Part shown: piece by piece, positions 8,805 to 17,847 of the stretch
How the letters are laid out: every line of letters starts with the position of its first letter
Numbering within the stretch: position 1 is the first letter of the stretch
DNA from: VXNE01 sp965248075
GTDB lineage: Bacteria; Pseudomonadota; Gammaproteobacteria; Pseudomonadales; Azotimanducaceae
Length of the DNA stretch: 64,000 bases
Direction: 5' to 3'
Assembly (NCBI GenBank): GCA_965248075.1
Contig: CBDFIL010000001.1
Coordinates: 248,001 to 312,000 of the forward strand
Program-made: the position numbers and the translations under genes
The notes under the pieces: generated by a model
Seen by the model: only the letters and a program-made list of their open reading frames with translations
Told to the model about the DNA's origin: nothing
The model's database searches: none

Positions 8805-9746
8805 TTGAAACCCACCGTCCTGCTCGCCTCCCTGTTCTGTCTCGCGTCGTTTCTGACGGCGCGGGGCGCAGAGGAGATCACGCCCGCGCATGTCTACCAG
8901 GCCGTCAAGCAGGTCGCCCAGGATGTCGAGTTGATCCGCGAGGTCATGGGACGCCCCCGGCTCACTGCACAGCCGTGGATCGTCAACGAGGCGCAAACTC
9001 GGCATGTCTACTACCAGATGCAGACGCTGTTCCGGAAGGTCGCACGCCTGGACCGCCAGCTGACCGGGGGAGAGACCGAGCTCCCGGAGCCCCCCACCGG
9101 GGAGATCGAGCCGCGCCACGTATTCGCTGTCGTGGTCACCGCACGCACCTCGATAGACCGCATGCGCGCAGAGCTGGACCTCGCGTATCGCGCCGAATTA
9201 CCCGGGCTGGAGCCTGACCGGCAGCCCAGGGACGTTCTGCGGGAAGTCGTTCAGGTCAACCGCCAGCTGAACCTGATGCTCGACCGGCCCATCGCCGATG
9301 CGGACGTCTACGACCGGCTCGCTCTTGCCGCCGCGTACGTCGCCGGTGCGCTCACCGTGGATCCGGACGCGCCCATCTACGGTACCCTGCCGCCGTTCGA
9401 TCCCGGGAAGGTTCCGGCGGACGTGTATCGGCGTGTCCTGGAGTGCCTGTCGATCACGCAGGAGATCGGTCGCCACCACAACATCGACCTGCTGCAGCTC
9501 AACCTGCGCCCGGAACTGCGGCGACGCGACATCGCGCCCTCTGACGTCTACCACCTGGCCACCACGCTCCTCGCGGAACTGGCTTACCTGACGCTCACCC
9601 TGGACGCGATGGACGTGGATCTGCCGCCCACCGAACGCCCGAAACACATCTTCCCGTCCCACGTGTATCGCATCGCCGGCATGCTGCAGGACGAACTGGC
9701 CCGTCTGGAGGCGGACCTGGACCGGGAGCAGTATCAGGGCCCGTAG
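8805..9746 (+). CDS. Secreted protein built of eight VY helical repeats (unknown function)
   Basis: I do not recognise this 313-aa protein. It opens with a signal peptide (lysine, then LLASLFCLASFLTARGA, cleavage near residue 22). The rest is a chain of eight related units, each starting with a P-x-x-(H/D)-V-(Y/F/L) motif at residues 29, 67, 105, 143, 167, 206, 247 and 286. Each motif is followed by a roughly 20-residue amphipathic helix. Spacing is 38-41 residues, except one short interval of 24. Examples are ITPAHVYQAV, IEPRHVFAVV, IAPSDVYHLA and IFPSHVYRIA. A GGGAG sequence precedes the ATG. It is probably periplasmic and binds something through a helical solenoid, which is inference only. 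Confidence 0.85.
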   Translation: MKPTVLLASLFCLASFLTARGAEEITPAHVYQAVKQVAQDVELIREVMGRPRLTAQPWIVNEAQTRHVYYQMQTLFRKVARLDRQLTGGETELPEPPTGEIEPRHVFAVVVTARTSIDRMRAELDLAYRAELPGLEPDRQPRDVLREVVQVNRQLNLMLDRPIADADVYDRLALAAAYVAGALTVDPDAPIYGTLPPFDPGKVPADVYRRVLECLSITQEIGRHHNIDLLQLNLRPELRRRDIAPSDVYHLATTLLAELAYLTLTLDAMDVDLPPTERPKHIFPSHVYRIAGMLQDELARLEADLDREQYQGP

Positions 9747-9799
9747 ATTCCGGAAGTTGCCCGTTTGAAGGCGGCGCGGAGCGCTCGCCACCGCTGCCC

Positions 9800-10774
9800 T
9801 TACGCGGCCCGGATGCGCACGAACTTCTGCAACGCGTGACAGTCGAGCGGCACGAGACCGCGGTTCGCGCCCGCGCTGTAGACCACCTCCGCCACGTACA
9901 GGTCACTCCTGGCGTCTGCCCAGATGCCATGGGGGGCAAAGAAGTTGCCCGGCCGAACCGGATCCGCACCGCCGAACCGCGTGATCAACTCGCCATCGAG
10001 GTCCAGGATCGCCACACTCGCATGCGGCGTGTGCGGCAGGATCTCGACATCCGGGGGACGCCCGGCCCGCTCGCCCAGTTCCGCCACGTAGAGCAGCCCG
10101 TCGGGGTCGATGAACAGGTCGTCCGGCCGCGTGACGTGCGACCACTCGGCGAGATAGCTGCCGTCCGGTGCGAACAGCTGAATCCGCGAGTTCTCGCGAT
10201 CGGCGACGAGCACCCGGTCGTCCGGGTCTACCGCGATGGCGTGCGGGAGCCGGAACTCGCCGGGACCCGTGCCGGGCTCGCCCCACGAGAACAGATGCTC
10301 GCCCTCCCCCGAGAACTTGTGTACGCGCGCGTTGCCGTAGCCATCGGCGATGAACAGGTCGCCCGCCGCATCGAGCGCGACGTTCGTCACGCGATTGAAC
10401 GGCCCGCCCCCGTATTGCACCGGCGTTTCGCCGACGACGAAGCCCGTGTCCGAGGGCCGGTGCCGCTCGCCGAGCGTGTCGAGCAACACGCCGTCCGTGT
10501 TGAAGATCCGGACGGTGTGATCGAAGTTGTCCGCCGCGTAGATGCGGTCGTCGGGACCGATGTAGAGGCCATGGGGATTGGTGAACACACCCTCGCCCCA
10601 CGCATCGAGGAAGTTGCCGTCGCTGTCGAACACGATCATCGGGTGTTCGCCGCGGTTGAAGGCGTAGACGCGGTCCCGCGAGTCGGTCGCGACGCCGGCC
10701 ACCTCCACGAAGCTCCACCCTTCCGGGAGCTTCTCCCAGCCCTCGACGACCTCGAACTCGATGCGCCGCATCAT
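9800..10774 (-). CDS. NHL-repeat beta-propeller protein
   Basis: The 324-aa product is a chain of NHL repeats forming a beta-propeller. Examples are NPHGLYIGPDDRIYAAD, ATDSRDRVYAFN, PHAIAVDPDDRVLVAD and PHGIWADARSDLYVAE. It resembles the lyase domain of peptidyl-alpha-hydroxyglycine amidating enzymes, but also many non-enzymatic NHL proteins. Two adjacent ATGs (10774 and 10771) follow a GGAGG, and the second has better spacing. No signal peptide is visible, so a cytoplasmic location is suggested. It lies downstream of the ArsC-like gene on the same strand, separated by a family B repeat. Confidence 0.8.
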   Translation of the reverse strand: MMRRIEFEVVEGWEKLPEGWSFVEVAGVATDSRDRVYAFNRGEHPMIVFDSDGNFLDAWGEGVFTNPHGLYIGPDDRIYAADNFDHTVRIFNTDGVLLDTLGERHRPSDTGFVVGETPVQYGGGPFNRVTNVALDAAGDLFIADGYGNARVHKFSGEGEHLFSWGEPGTGPGEFRLPHAIAVDPDDRVLVADRENSRIQLFAPDGSYLAEWSHVTRPDDLFIDPDGLLYVAELGERAGRPPDVEILPHTPHASVAILDLDGELITRFGGADPVRPGNFFAPHGIWADARSDLYVAEVVYSAGANRGLVPLDCHALQKFVRIRAA

Positions 10775-10810
10775 GCACCTCCGAACACATACAACGCCCG
10801 ACACGGCACT

Positions 10811-10905
10811 GTAGGGGACGGGCTTGTCCCGTCCCGTCTCGAATTCACGTACATCCCCGGGCGACCGCAAGGGTCGGGGACGGGCGACCACAAGGGTCGC
10901 CCCTA
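10811..10905. repeat. Family B palindromic repeat
   Basis: Begins TAGGGGACGGGCTTGTCCC and ends GGTCGCCCCTA. The left hairpin has arms GGGACGGG and CCCGTCCC around CTTGT. The right hairpin has arms GGGCGACC and GGTCGCCC around ACAAG. An extra partial right half is inserted in the middle. The right end supplies the TAG stop codon of the minus-strand ArsC-like gene. Confidence 0.85.
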
Positions 10906-11253
10906 CAGCAACTCTTCGATTTTCTCGGACGGGCGGCCAACCACTGCCTTGCCGCCCCGCACCGCGATCGGCCGTTGCATCAGCCGCGGATGCTCCGCCA
11001 GCAACTTCACCACGGCGTCCACCGTCGTGTAGTCCGCAGCGTTCAGTCCAAGGTCCTTGAAATACTTGTCTTTCCGGATCAGGTCGCCGGGCGCTGCGTC
11101 GACCATCTCGAGGATCTTCCCAAGGGCGTCCTCGTCCAATGGGCTCTTGAGGTACTCGATGACATCGAACTCGACGTCTCGCTCGCGCAGGATGTCCAGC
11201 GCGCCGCGCGATTTGCCTCAGCCGGGGTTGTGGTAGAGCGCAATGCGTTCCAT
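10903..11253 (-). CDS. ArsC-like arsenate reductase family selenoprotein (UGA = Sec12)
   Basis: From the ATG at 11253 the frame reads MERIALYHNPG, then TGA (11218-11220), then GKSRGALDILRERDVEFD and onward to a TAG at 10903, 116 codons plus stop. ArsC-family proteins have YHNPRCSKSR at this place, so the TGA replaces the catalytic cysteine exactly. Downstream family features are intact: LIRKDKYFKDLGL and HPRLMQRPIAVRGGKAVVGRP. The natural reading is a selenocysteine enzyme that reduces arsenate or a related oxyanion or disulfide. A GC-rich hairpin follows the UGA (11184-11203). The gene follows the sulfatase by 56 bases. A nonsense mutation or base error is the alternative, made less likely by a second selenoprotein in this window. 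Confidence 0.8.
11184..11203 (-). promoter_or_regulatory. Candidate bacterial SECIS hairpin of ArsC-like gene
   Basis: Starting 15 bases after the UGA, the complement can fold with arms CGCGC and GCGCG, one U-U mismatch, two more G-C pairs and an ACAU loop. Position fits a bacterial SECIS, but the loop lacks the usual GU, so this is tentative. Confidence 0.35.
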
Positions 11254-11309
11254 CGGATGCTCCTTCAGGCTTGCATCGCCAGTATAGCGCGCCGACGCCG
11301 GACAGCCGC

Positions 11310-12638
11310 TCATTGCACCTGCACGTCCTGCAGGGCTGCCACCAACGCCGCGTGGGCGGACGCGGACGCACCCGACAGTCCTTCCACCTCCAGAGACGTC
11401 GCTTCCGCGACATCGTGCTCGACATCGAAGAAGCGCCCATCGTCGTACAGCTTGAAGCGGCGGTCCCGAATCCAGGTCGCTTCCGGCATGCCCGGAAACC
11501 GCGGCCTGAAATCCATGAACACCCACTGCCGCGTCTCGCGCACGTCCCCCCTGAGGATCGGCAGGAAGCTCCGCCCGTCGATCTCCCGGTCATCCGGCAC
11601 GGCAGCCCCGGCCACCTCGGCCAGCGACGGCAGGAAGTCCGTGAAGTCGATCAGCGCATCGGACACACGCCCCGCCTCGACGGAACCGGGCCACGACGCG
11701 AGCAACGGCACCCGTGTACCGCCGTCCGTGGAGAGGCTCTTCTCGCCCGGTACCCGCGTCCCGTCGGCAAGTTCGCTCACGATCGCCCGCGGTGTCCCGT
11801 TGTCGCCGGTCAGGAGGACGAGCGTCTCGTCACGAACCCCCTGTTTTTCGAGGGTGTCGAGGATGCGTCCCACGATCTTGTCCACGTAGGCGACCATGTC
11901 GGAGAAGTTCGCCGGGTCGGCCGCGTGGCGATCGCCCTGCCAACCCGGACCGTCGGGGGTCGGCAGGAACGGCTCGTGCACCAGCACCATGGAGTAGTAG
12001 ACGAAGAACGGCTGTGCCGGTCTTTCGGCAACCTGTGTCTCGATGGCGCCCACGACGAAGTCGGCCAGGAGATCCGGTCCGTAGGCACCCTCGAAGGTCT
12101 CGGTCTCCCTGCCCGTGGCCGACAGGACAGGGTCGGCGTAGCGGCTGCCCTTCGAATCCAGAAACCAGAGCAGGTACTCGTCGAAGCCGGCCTCCGTCGG
12201 CGTCTGTCCCTGGTGCGGGCAACAGGGACCTTCCGGGTCCCATAACAGCGTGTGTCCCCAAAGCTGCCACTTGCCCGCTACGTAGGTCGCGTAGCCCGCT
12301 TCCTTGAGCAGATTGGCAAACGTGATCTCGTCCGGGGGCAGCACGCCCCACTCCGTGTAGTTGCGGTGGTTGTACCGCCCCGTCATGAGCTGCAGGCGGG
12401 ACGGGGAACAGAGCGGCGTGGCGTAGGCGTGCGTGAACCGGACCCCGGACGCCGCAAGGCGGTCGAGCGCCGGCGTCTCGTAGCTGACTCCACCGTAGGC
12501 GCCAAGCACCTCGTAGCCCACGTCGTCGACCAGGATGAGGACGACGTTCGGACGATCCGGAGCCGCTTGGGCCACAATAGCGCCCAGACTGCCCAAGAGC
12601 AGCGCGAACACGCAAACCAGGCGTCCGTATTCGATCAT
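11310..12638 (-). CDS. Sulfatase (formylglycine-dependent), exported
   Basis: A 442-aa sulfatase-family hydrolase that would release sulfate from an organic sulfate ester. The formylglycine motif C-S-P-S-R is at residues 77-81, so Cys77 would be oxidised by a maturase. Metal ligands are visible in NVVLILVDDVGYE (DD at 38-39) and LLTGDNGTPRA. The N-terminal hydrophobic leader (residues 8-25, ending VAQA) indicates export to the periplasm. The ATG at 12638 was chosen because it begins this leader. It diverges from the Lhr helicase gene and is followed closely by the ArsC-like selenoprotein gene. The substrate could be a sulfated polysaccharide or steroid, which is not determinable here. Confidence 0.92.
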   Translation of the reverse strand: MIEYGRLVCVFALLLGSLGAIVAQAAPDRPNVVLILVDDVGYEVLGAYGGVSYETPALDRLAASGVRFTHAYATPLCSPSRLQLMTGRYNHRNYTEWGVLPPDEITFANLLKEAGYATYVAGKWQLWGHTLLWDPEGPCCPHQGQTPTEAGFDEYLLWFLDSKGSRYADPVLSATGRETETFEGAYGPDLLADFVVGAIETQVAERPAQPFFVYYSMVLVHEPFLPTPDGPGWQGDRHAADPANFSDMVAYVDKIVGRILDTLEKQGVRDETLVLLTGDNGTPRAIVSELADGTRVPGEKSLSTDGGTRVPLLASWPGSVEAGRVSDALIDFTDFLPSLAEVAGAAVPDDREIDGRSFLPILRGDVRETRQWVFMDFRPRFPGMPEATWIRDRRFKLYDDGRFFDVEHDVAEATSLEVEGLSGASASAHAALVAALQDVQVQ

Positions 12639-12748
12639 GTCAGGTTCTCCCTCGCCGCGACCCCTGCCACCCTTTACACCGCTGGCCCGAGGGTCGTCAA
12701 CCCGACCAGTCCTCCATGCCGCGTAGCACGCGCGGGGCAGCCGCCCAC

Positions 12749-15700
12749 ATGAGCGCCCTTGCAACCTTCCACCCCGGCATCGCCGCCTGGTTCCAGGACC
12801 GCTTCCCCGCACCGACGGACGTGCAGGTGCGGAGCTGGCCGCGTATCGCGGCGGGCGAACACCTGCTCATCACGGCGCCCACCGGCAGCGGCAAGACGCT
12901 CACCGCCTTCCTCTGGGCACTGAACGCGTTCGCCTCGGGCGCTTCCACACCCGGCGCCACCCGCGTGCTCTACATCTCGCCGCTCAAGGCGCTCAACAAC
13001 GACATCCGCCGCAATCTCATCGAACCGCTGTCCGAACTCCGGACCACCTTCCTCGCGCGGGCCGAGACCTTCCCGAGCCTGCGCGCGCAGACGCGTAGCG
13101 GCGACACCGAACAGAGCGAGCGCCAGCGCATGCTGCGGCGCCCCCCCGAGTTCCTCATCACCACGCCCGAGAGCCTGACGCTCCTGCTGACGACCGTGCG
13201 CGGGCGGCACGCCCTGTCGACGGTCGAAACGGTGATTCTCGACGAGATCCACTCCATCGTCGAGAACCGTCGCGGCGTGACGCTCATGACCGGCCTCGAA
13301 CGCCTGGCCGACCTCGCCGGCGAGTTTCAGCGCGTCGCCCTCTCGGCGACGGTTCGGCCCCTCGATACCGTGGCCCGCTACGTGGGCGGACATACGCCGG
13401 ACGGGCGGCCCCGCCCGGTGGGTGTGGTCGAGTCGAACGCGGAGAAGAAGATCGAACTGTCCGTGCGCTTCCCCGAGGCCGCGCGGGTCGCGGCGGAAAA
13501 CGGCCAGAAGATCTGGGAACCGCTCTCGGACAGCTTCAGGGACGTGATCGATGCCAATCGCTCGACGCTCTTCTTCACCAACAGCCGCCGCATGGCGGAG
13601 AAGATCACGCTGAAGCTCAACGACGAGGCAGTGACGCCCGTCGCGTACGCGCACCACGGCTCGCTGGCCCGCGAGATTCGCACGGAGGTCGAACGGCGCC
13701 TGAAGGACGGGGAACTGAAGGCCATCGTCGCCACCAACTCGCTGGAAATGGGCATCGACATCGGCGACCTCGACCAGGTCGTCCTCATCCAGTCGCCGCC
13801 CTCGATTGCCTCTGCCCTGCAGCGCGTCGGCCGCGCGGGACACCGGGTGGGCGACACCAGCCGCGGCCTGCTGTTCCCGACACACGCCCACGACTTCCTC
13901 GAAGCGGCCGTGGTCGCGCACGCGATGGCGGAGCGCGACATCGAGCCGCTCCGGCCGATGTCCAACCCCCTCGACGTGCTCGCCCAGGTCATCGTGTCCA
14001 CGGTCGCCTCCGAAACCTGGCGCGCCGACGACCTGTACCGGCTCGTCTGCCGTGCGACACCCTACGAGACGCTGCCTCGCGAACAGTTCGACCTGGTCGT
14101 CGAGATGCTCGCCGGCCGCTACGCCGGGGTACGGGTACGCGACCTGCAGCCGCGCGTCGTGCTCGACCGCCTGGAGAACACCCTGAGGGCGCGCAAGGGC
14201 GCCGTGTTCGCGCTCTACAGCGCCGGCGGCTCGATCCCCGACCGCGGCTACTTCCAGTTGCGTCACGCCGACTCCGGCGCCGCCATCGGCGAACTCGACG
14301 AGGAGTTCGTCTGGGAAGCAACCATCGGCCAGACCTTCACCCTGGGGACACAGAACTGGCAGATCCACCGCATCACCCACAACGACGTGCTGGTGAAACC
14401 CGCCCGTCCCACCGCCACCGCACCACCCTTCTGGCGCGCGGAAACGATCAACCGGAGCTTCCACTTCGCACAGCGCATCGGCGAGTTCCTGGCTTTCGCA
14501 GACGAGCGGCTCGCCACGCGCCGGCGCGACGAAATCCTCGAACATGTCCAGTCGCAGCTGGGGTTCGACGAGATCTCGGCCAAGGAACTCGTCGACTTCC
14601 TGGAGCGCCAGCGCGACGTGACCGACCGCGACCTGCCCCACCGGCGCCACCTGCTGGTTGAACACATCCGCTCCGGCCCAGGGGGGTACAGCGGTCCCGA
14701 CCGGGAACAGCAGGTCGTCCTTCATACGTGCTGGGGCGGCCAGGTCAACCGCCCCATCGCGCTGGCGCTTGCGTCCGCGTGGCGCGAGCGGTTCGATAGC
14801 GAAGCCGAGATCCACGCCGACAACTACGCGATCGCCATCCAGATCAAGGATGACGTCGACCCCGCCGCCTTCGTCTCGATGGTCACGCCGGCCAACTTCG
14901 AGACGCTGCTGCGCCAGTCCCTCGAAGCCAGCGGTTTCTTCGGCTCGCGCTTTCGCGAATGTGCCGGTCGGGCGCTGCTCCTCACGCGGCAACGCTTCAA
15001 CCAGCGCATGCCGCTCTGGCTTGCCCGCATGCAGGCGAAGAAGCTCCTGACCGCGGTCGCGAAGCTCGAGGACTTTCCCGTGCTGCTGGAGACCTGGCGC
15101 ACCTGCCTGCGCGACGAGTTCGACATGCCGGCAGCCGTGCAGGTACTCGCCGACCTGGAATCCGGCGCCATCTCCTGGTCCGTCACCTCCGTCTCGGTGC
15201 CGAGCCCGTTCGCCGCGGCGATCACCTTCAACCAGATCGGCCGCTACATGTACGCGGACGACACTCCCGAACGGAGCGGCCGGTCGTCCCTGTCCGACGA
15301 CCTGATCCGCCAGGCGGTCTTCGACCGCAACCTGCGACCGCGCATCGACCCGGCCGTCGCGGCCGAGTTCGAGGCGAAGATACAGCGGACCGCCGCCGGA
15401 TACGCACCGCGCGACACCGGGGAACTGGCCGAGTGGGTGAAGGAACGCGTGCTGATTCCCGAAGCCGAATTCCGGGTGCTGCTGGACGCGACGGGGGTTG
15501 AGCCGACCGGGGCGATAGACCGCATCGCGGCCGGCCGCGCGATCTGGTTCGTACACGCGGAGAACGCGGCCCACCTGCGACGCACCCTCCTCGGGGAGGA
15601 CCTTCCGGCCGAGACGGACGACACACGTGACGCCGGACAGCTCTTCGCGGAGTTCGCGCGGTTCTACGGCCCGCGCTCGCTCGCGGAGTGGGAACAGCGG

Positions 15701-17056
15701 TTTCCGATGCCGCGCGGCGGGCTTGAGGCGACCCTGGCCGCACTCCTCGACGATGACGACTTCGTCGCCGGCCCACTGCTGGCGGACGACGAAGCCGAGC
15801 GGTTCTGCGACGCGGAGAACCTCGAGATCCTCATCCGGTTCCAGCGCGCCGCGAACCGGCCGCATTTCGAAGCGCGGCCCGCGAGGTGGCTGCCGCCGTT
15901 CCTCGCCGCCTGGCACCGCGTGGGCGCCGAGGCCTCGGAGAACCGGCTTCTGGACGCGATGGACCGCCTGCGCGGGTTCGCGGCACCGTTGCCGTTCTGG
16001 CTGGAGGATGCGTGGCGCACGCGGCTCGATGGCTTCGCGCCCGAACACCTCACCGCGGCCTGTGCCAGCCAGGGTCTGACCTGGCGGGGCGTCGGGCGCG
16101 AACTCGTGACGTTCGGTTTCGAGGACGAGATCGACGCCCTGGTCCCCAACCCGGAGGGGCAACCCGAGGTCGCTGCCCTCTTCGCCGATCCCTCCGCCCG
16201 CTACGCGTTCGTCCAGCTCATGGACGCGTCGCAACAGGACACGGAGGCCTTCAACACCCTCTTCTGGGACGCCGTCTGGGCAGGTCAGGTCGCGGCAGAC
16301 GATCCCCGGCCGCTGCGCACCGGCCTCGAACGCCGCTTCAGACTGCTCGCAAACGCCGCGGCCGGAGACCGCCGCCGTGTCCGGGCGCGCGCGCGGCAGG
16401 CCGCCTTGGGCTGGCCCGGCAACTGGTTCCTCACACGGCCCGTCGACGCGCCGCAGGACGCCCTGTCCCGGATGGAAGCGGCCAAGGACCGCTGCCGTGT
16501 ATTGCTCGACCGTTACGGCATCGTCAGCCGCGAACTGGCCAACCGTGAGGGCGGGGAGTTCCGCTGGGCCGCCGTGTTTCCGGCGATGCGCATCATGGAA
16601 CTGGCCGGCGAAGTCGTCGCGGGGCTCTTCTTCGAAGAGTTCTCCGGACCGCAGTTCGCCCTGCCCATCGCGCTACGCCAGCTCGAGCGGCTCGACACCA
16701 CCCGCTCGACCTTCTCGGTCTGTGCCGTGGACCCCATCGCGCCCACCGGCCTCGGTCTCGACTGGGACGCGCTTCCGCAACGCCGGGTGGCCAACCATCT
16801 CGGCTTTCACGCCGGGGCCCTGGCCCTCGTCGCGGAGAACAACGGCAAACGGCTGCATGTGTACCTCGACCCCGATGACGCCGCGCTTGACCTGCTGATC
16901 GGCCAACTCGCCGAGGCCGTGCGAAGCGACCGGCGCTGGGCCATCGAGACCGTCAACGATCGACCCGCGAAGGAGAGTCCCTACCTCCCCGCACTCGAGC
17001 GCAACCTTGCGTTGGTACGCGATCATCGCGGCGTGTACGTGGAGCGGCGGGTGTGA
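12749..17056 (+). CDS. lhr: ATP-dependent helicase Lhr (large helicase-related protein)
   Basis: At about 1435 aa this is a full-length Lhr, a superfamily 2 3'-5' helicase linked to DNA repair. Motif I APTGSGKT is at residues 43-50, motif II DEIH (diagnostic of Lhr) near 165, motif III SAT near 205 and motif VI QRVGRAGHR near 357. Winged-helix and Lhr-core domains follow, then the long C-terminal extension. The start MSALATFHPGIAAWF (12749) matches homologues. An in-frame ATG at 12716 is the alternative. Its stop overlaps the GTG of the next gene (GTGA), indicating translational coupling, although the partner looks damaged. Confidence 0.93.
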   Translation: MSALATFHPGIAAWFQDRFPAPTDVQVRSWPRIAAGEHLLITAPTGSGKTLTAFLWALNAFASGASTPGATRVLYISPLKALNNDIRRNLIEPLSELRTTFLARAETFPSLRAQTRSGDTEQSERQRMLRRPPEFLITTPESLTLLLTTVRGRHALSTVETVILDEIHSIVENRRGVTLMTGLERLADLAGEFQRVALSATVRPLDTVARYVGGHTPDGRPRPVGVVESNAEKKIELSVRFPEAARVAAENGQKIWEPLSDSFRDVIDANRSTLFFTNSRRMAEKITLKLNDEAVTPVAYAHHGSLAREIRTEVERRLKDGELKAIVATNSLEMGIDIGDLDQVVLIQSPPSIASALQRVGRAGHRVGDTSRGLLFPTHAHDFLEAAVVAHAMAERDIEPLRPMSNPLDVLAQVIVSTVASETWRADDLYRLVCRATPYETLPREQFDLVVEMLAGRYAGVRVRDLQPRVVLDRLENTLRARKGAVFALYSAGGSIPDRGYFQLRHADSGAAIGELDEEFVWEATIGQTFTLGTQNWQIHRITHNDVLVKPARPTATAPPFWRAETINRSFHFAQRIGEFLAFADERLATRRRDEILEHVQSQLGFDEISAKELVDFLERQRDVTDRDLPHRRHLLVEHIRSGPGGYSGPDREQQVVLHTCWGGQVNRPIALALASAWRERFDSEAEIHADNYAIAIQIKDDVDPAAFVSMVTPANFETLLRQSLEASGFFGSRFRECAGRALLLTRQRFNQRMPLWLARMQAKKLLTAVAKLEDFPVLLETWRTCLRDEFDMPAAVQVLADLESGAISWSVTSVSVPSPFAAAITFNQIGRYMYADDTPERSGRSSLSDDLIRQAVFDRNLRPRIDPAVAAEFEAKIQRTAAGYAPRDTGELAEWVKERVLIPEAEFRVLLDATGVEPTGAIDRIAAGRAIWFVHAENAAHLRRTLLGEDLPAETDDTRDAGQLFAEFARFYGPRSLAEWEQRFPMPRGGLEATLAALLDDDDFVAGPLLADDEAERFCDAENLEILIRFQRAANRPHFEARPARWLPPFLAAWHRVGAEASENRLLDAMDRLRGFAAPLPFWLEDAWRTRLDGFAPEHLTAACASQGLTWRGVGRELVTFGFEDEIDALVPNPEGQPEVAALFADPSARYAFVQLMDASQQDTEAFNTLFWDAVWAGQVAADDPRPLRTGLERRFRLLANAAAGDRRRVRARARQAALGWPGNWFLTRPVDAPQDALSRMEAAKDRCRVLLDRYGIVSRELANREGGEFRWAAVFPAMRIMELAGEVVAGLFFEEFSGPQFALPIALRQLERLDTTRSTFSVCAVDPIAPTGLGLDWDALPQRRVANHLGFHAGALALVAENNGKRLHVYLDPDDAALDLLIGQLAEAVRSDRRWAIETVNDRPAKESPYLPALERNLALVRDHRGVYVERRV

Positions 17057-17847
17057 GCGGACGCATCCCGGTGCATGCCGCGGTCAGGGCGCTGCGGGCC
17101 GTCGTCCTTGCCGGCGCACTACAAGCGGCGGCCGGGGACGCCACGCCCGAGGCCGAAGGCTTCGTGGACCTGCACGCCCACGCAGCCGGCATCGGGGCGG
17201 GCGGCAGCGGCGTTTTCATCGGCCGCGCCATGCGGGACAGCTTCCGCTTTCCCATCTACCTGCGCGCCTTCGGCGTGAGCCGGAACGAGCTCGAGAAGGG
17301 TGGCGACGCCGTCGTGATCGACCGCATCGCCGCCCATGTCGCAGCCTCCGAGCGCGTGGAGAGGGCCGTGGTCCTGGCCCTCGACGGCGTCGTGGACACC
17401 GAGGGCAACCTGGACCGGGAGGCCACCCAGGTGTACGTGCCCAACGATTTCGTCGCCCGAGAGACAGCACGGCACCCGCAGCTCTGCTTCGGTGCGAGCG
17501 TCAATCCCTACCGGCACGACGCCCTCGAACGGCTTGCCCGAGTGCGGGACGCCGGCGCCGTCCTCGTGAAGTGGATTCCCAACATCATGGGCACGGACTG
17601 GCCGCTACAGTTCTTCCCGCTCGTCTCGCCGTACTACCACCTGAACCGCATCGGGTTCGCCGAAGCACGATCCGCGGCCGCGCTCGACAATCCGTGGGAT
17701 CGGGACGTTGCCGTGAAGGAAGCGCTCCACGTGCCCCAGCATGTCTTCGCACGCGGCGCGGAACTCCTCCCGATGGAGCGCTGTTACGGTTCCGACGCAA
17801 AGACCAGCGCGCGCCTTTCGGGGCGACAGATGGCAGGCACGACATGA
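17053..17847 (+). pseudogene. Amidohydrolase-family protein with an internal deletion
   Basis: The 264-residue frame begins like a metal-dependent amidohydrolase: signal-like leader, then FVDLHAHAAGIG near residue 37 with the H-x-H metal site. Towards its end it reads TDWPLQFFPLVSPYYHLNRI and DNPWDRDVAVKEALHVP, which resemble the last strand and tail of such enzymes. Between VKWIPNIMG and TDWPL the central part of the barrel (roughly 130-160 residues, with the remaining metal and acid ligands) is absent, while the frame is kept. I infer an in-frame deletion and loss of activity. The GTG start overlaps the lhr stop, and the ATGA at its end overlaps the next gene. Confidence 0.6.

Noticed and set aside
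7551..9119. Extended 522-codon version of the LLM protein
   Set aside because: The extra N-terminus comes from tandem repeats and antisense of the VY-repeat gene. The homologous start is at 8414.
12674..16234. 1186-codon minus-strand open frame inside lhr
   Set aside because: It is the antisense of lhr in high-G+C DNA. The composition is Arg/Gly/Val-rich and no motif is seen, whereas the plus strand has all helicase motifs.
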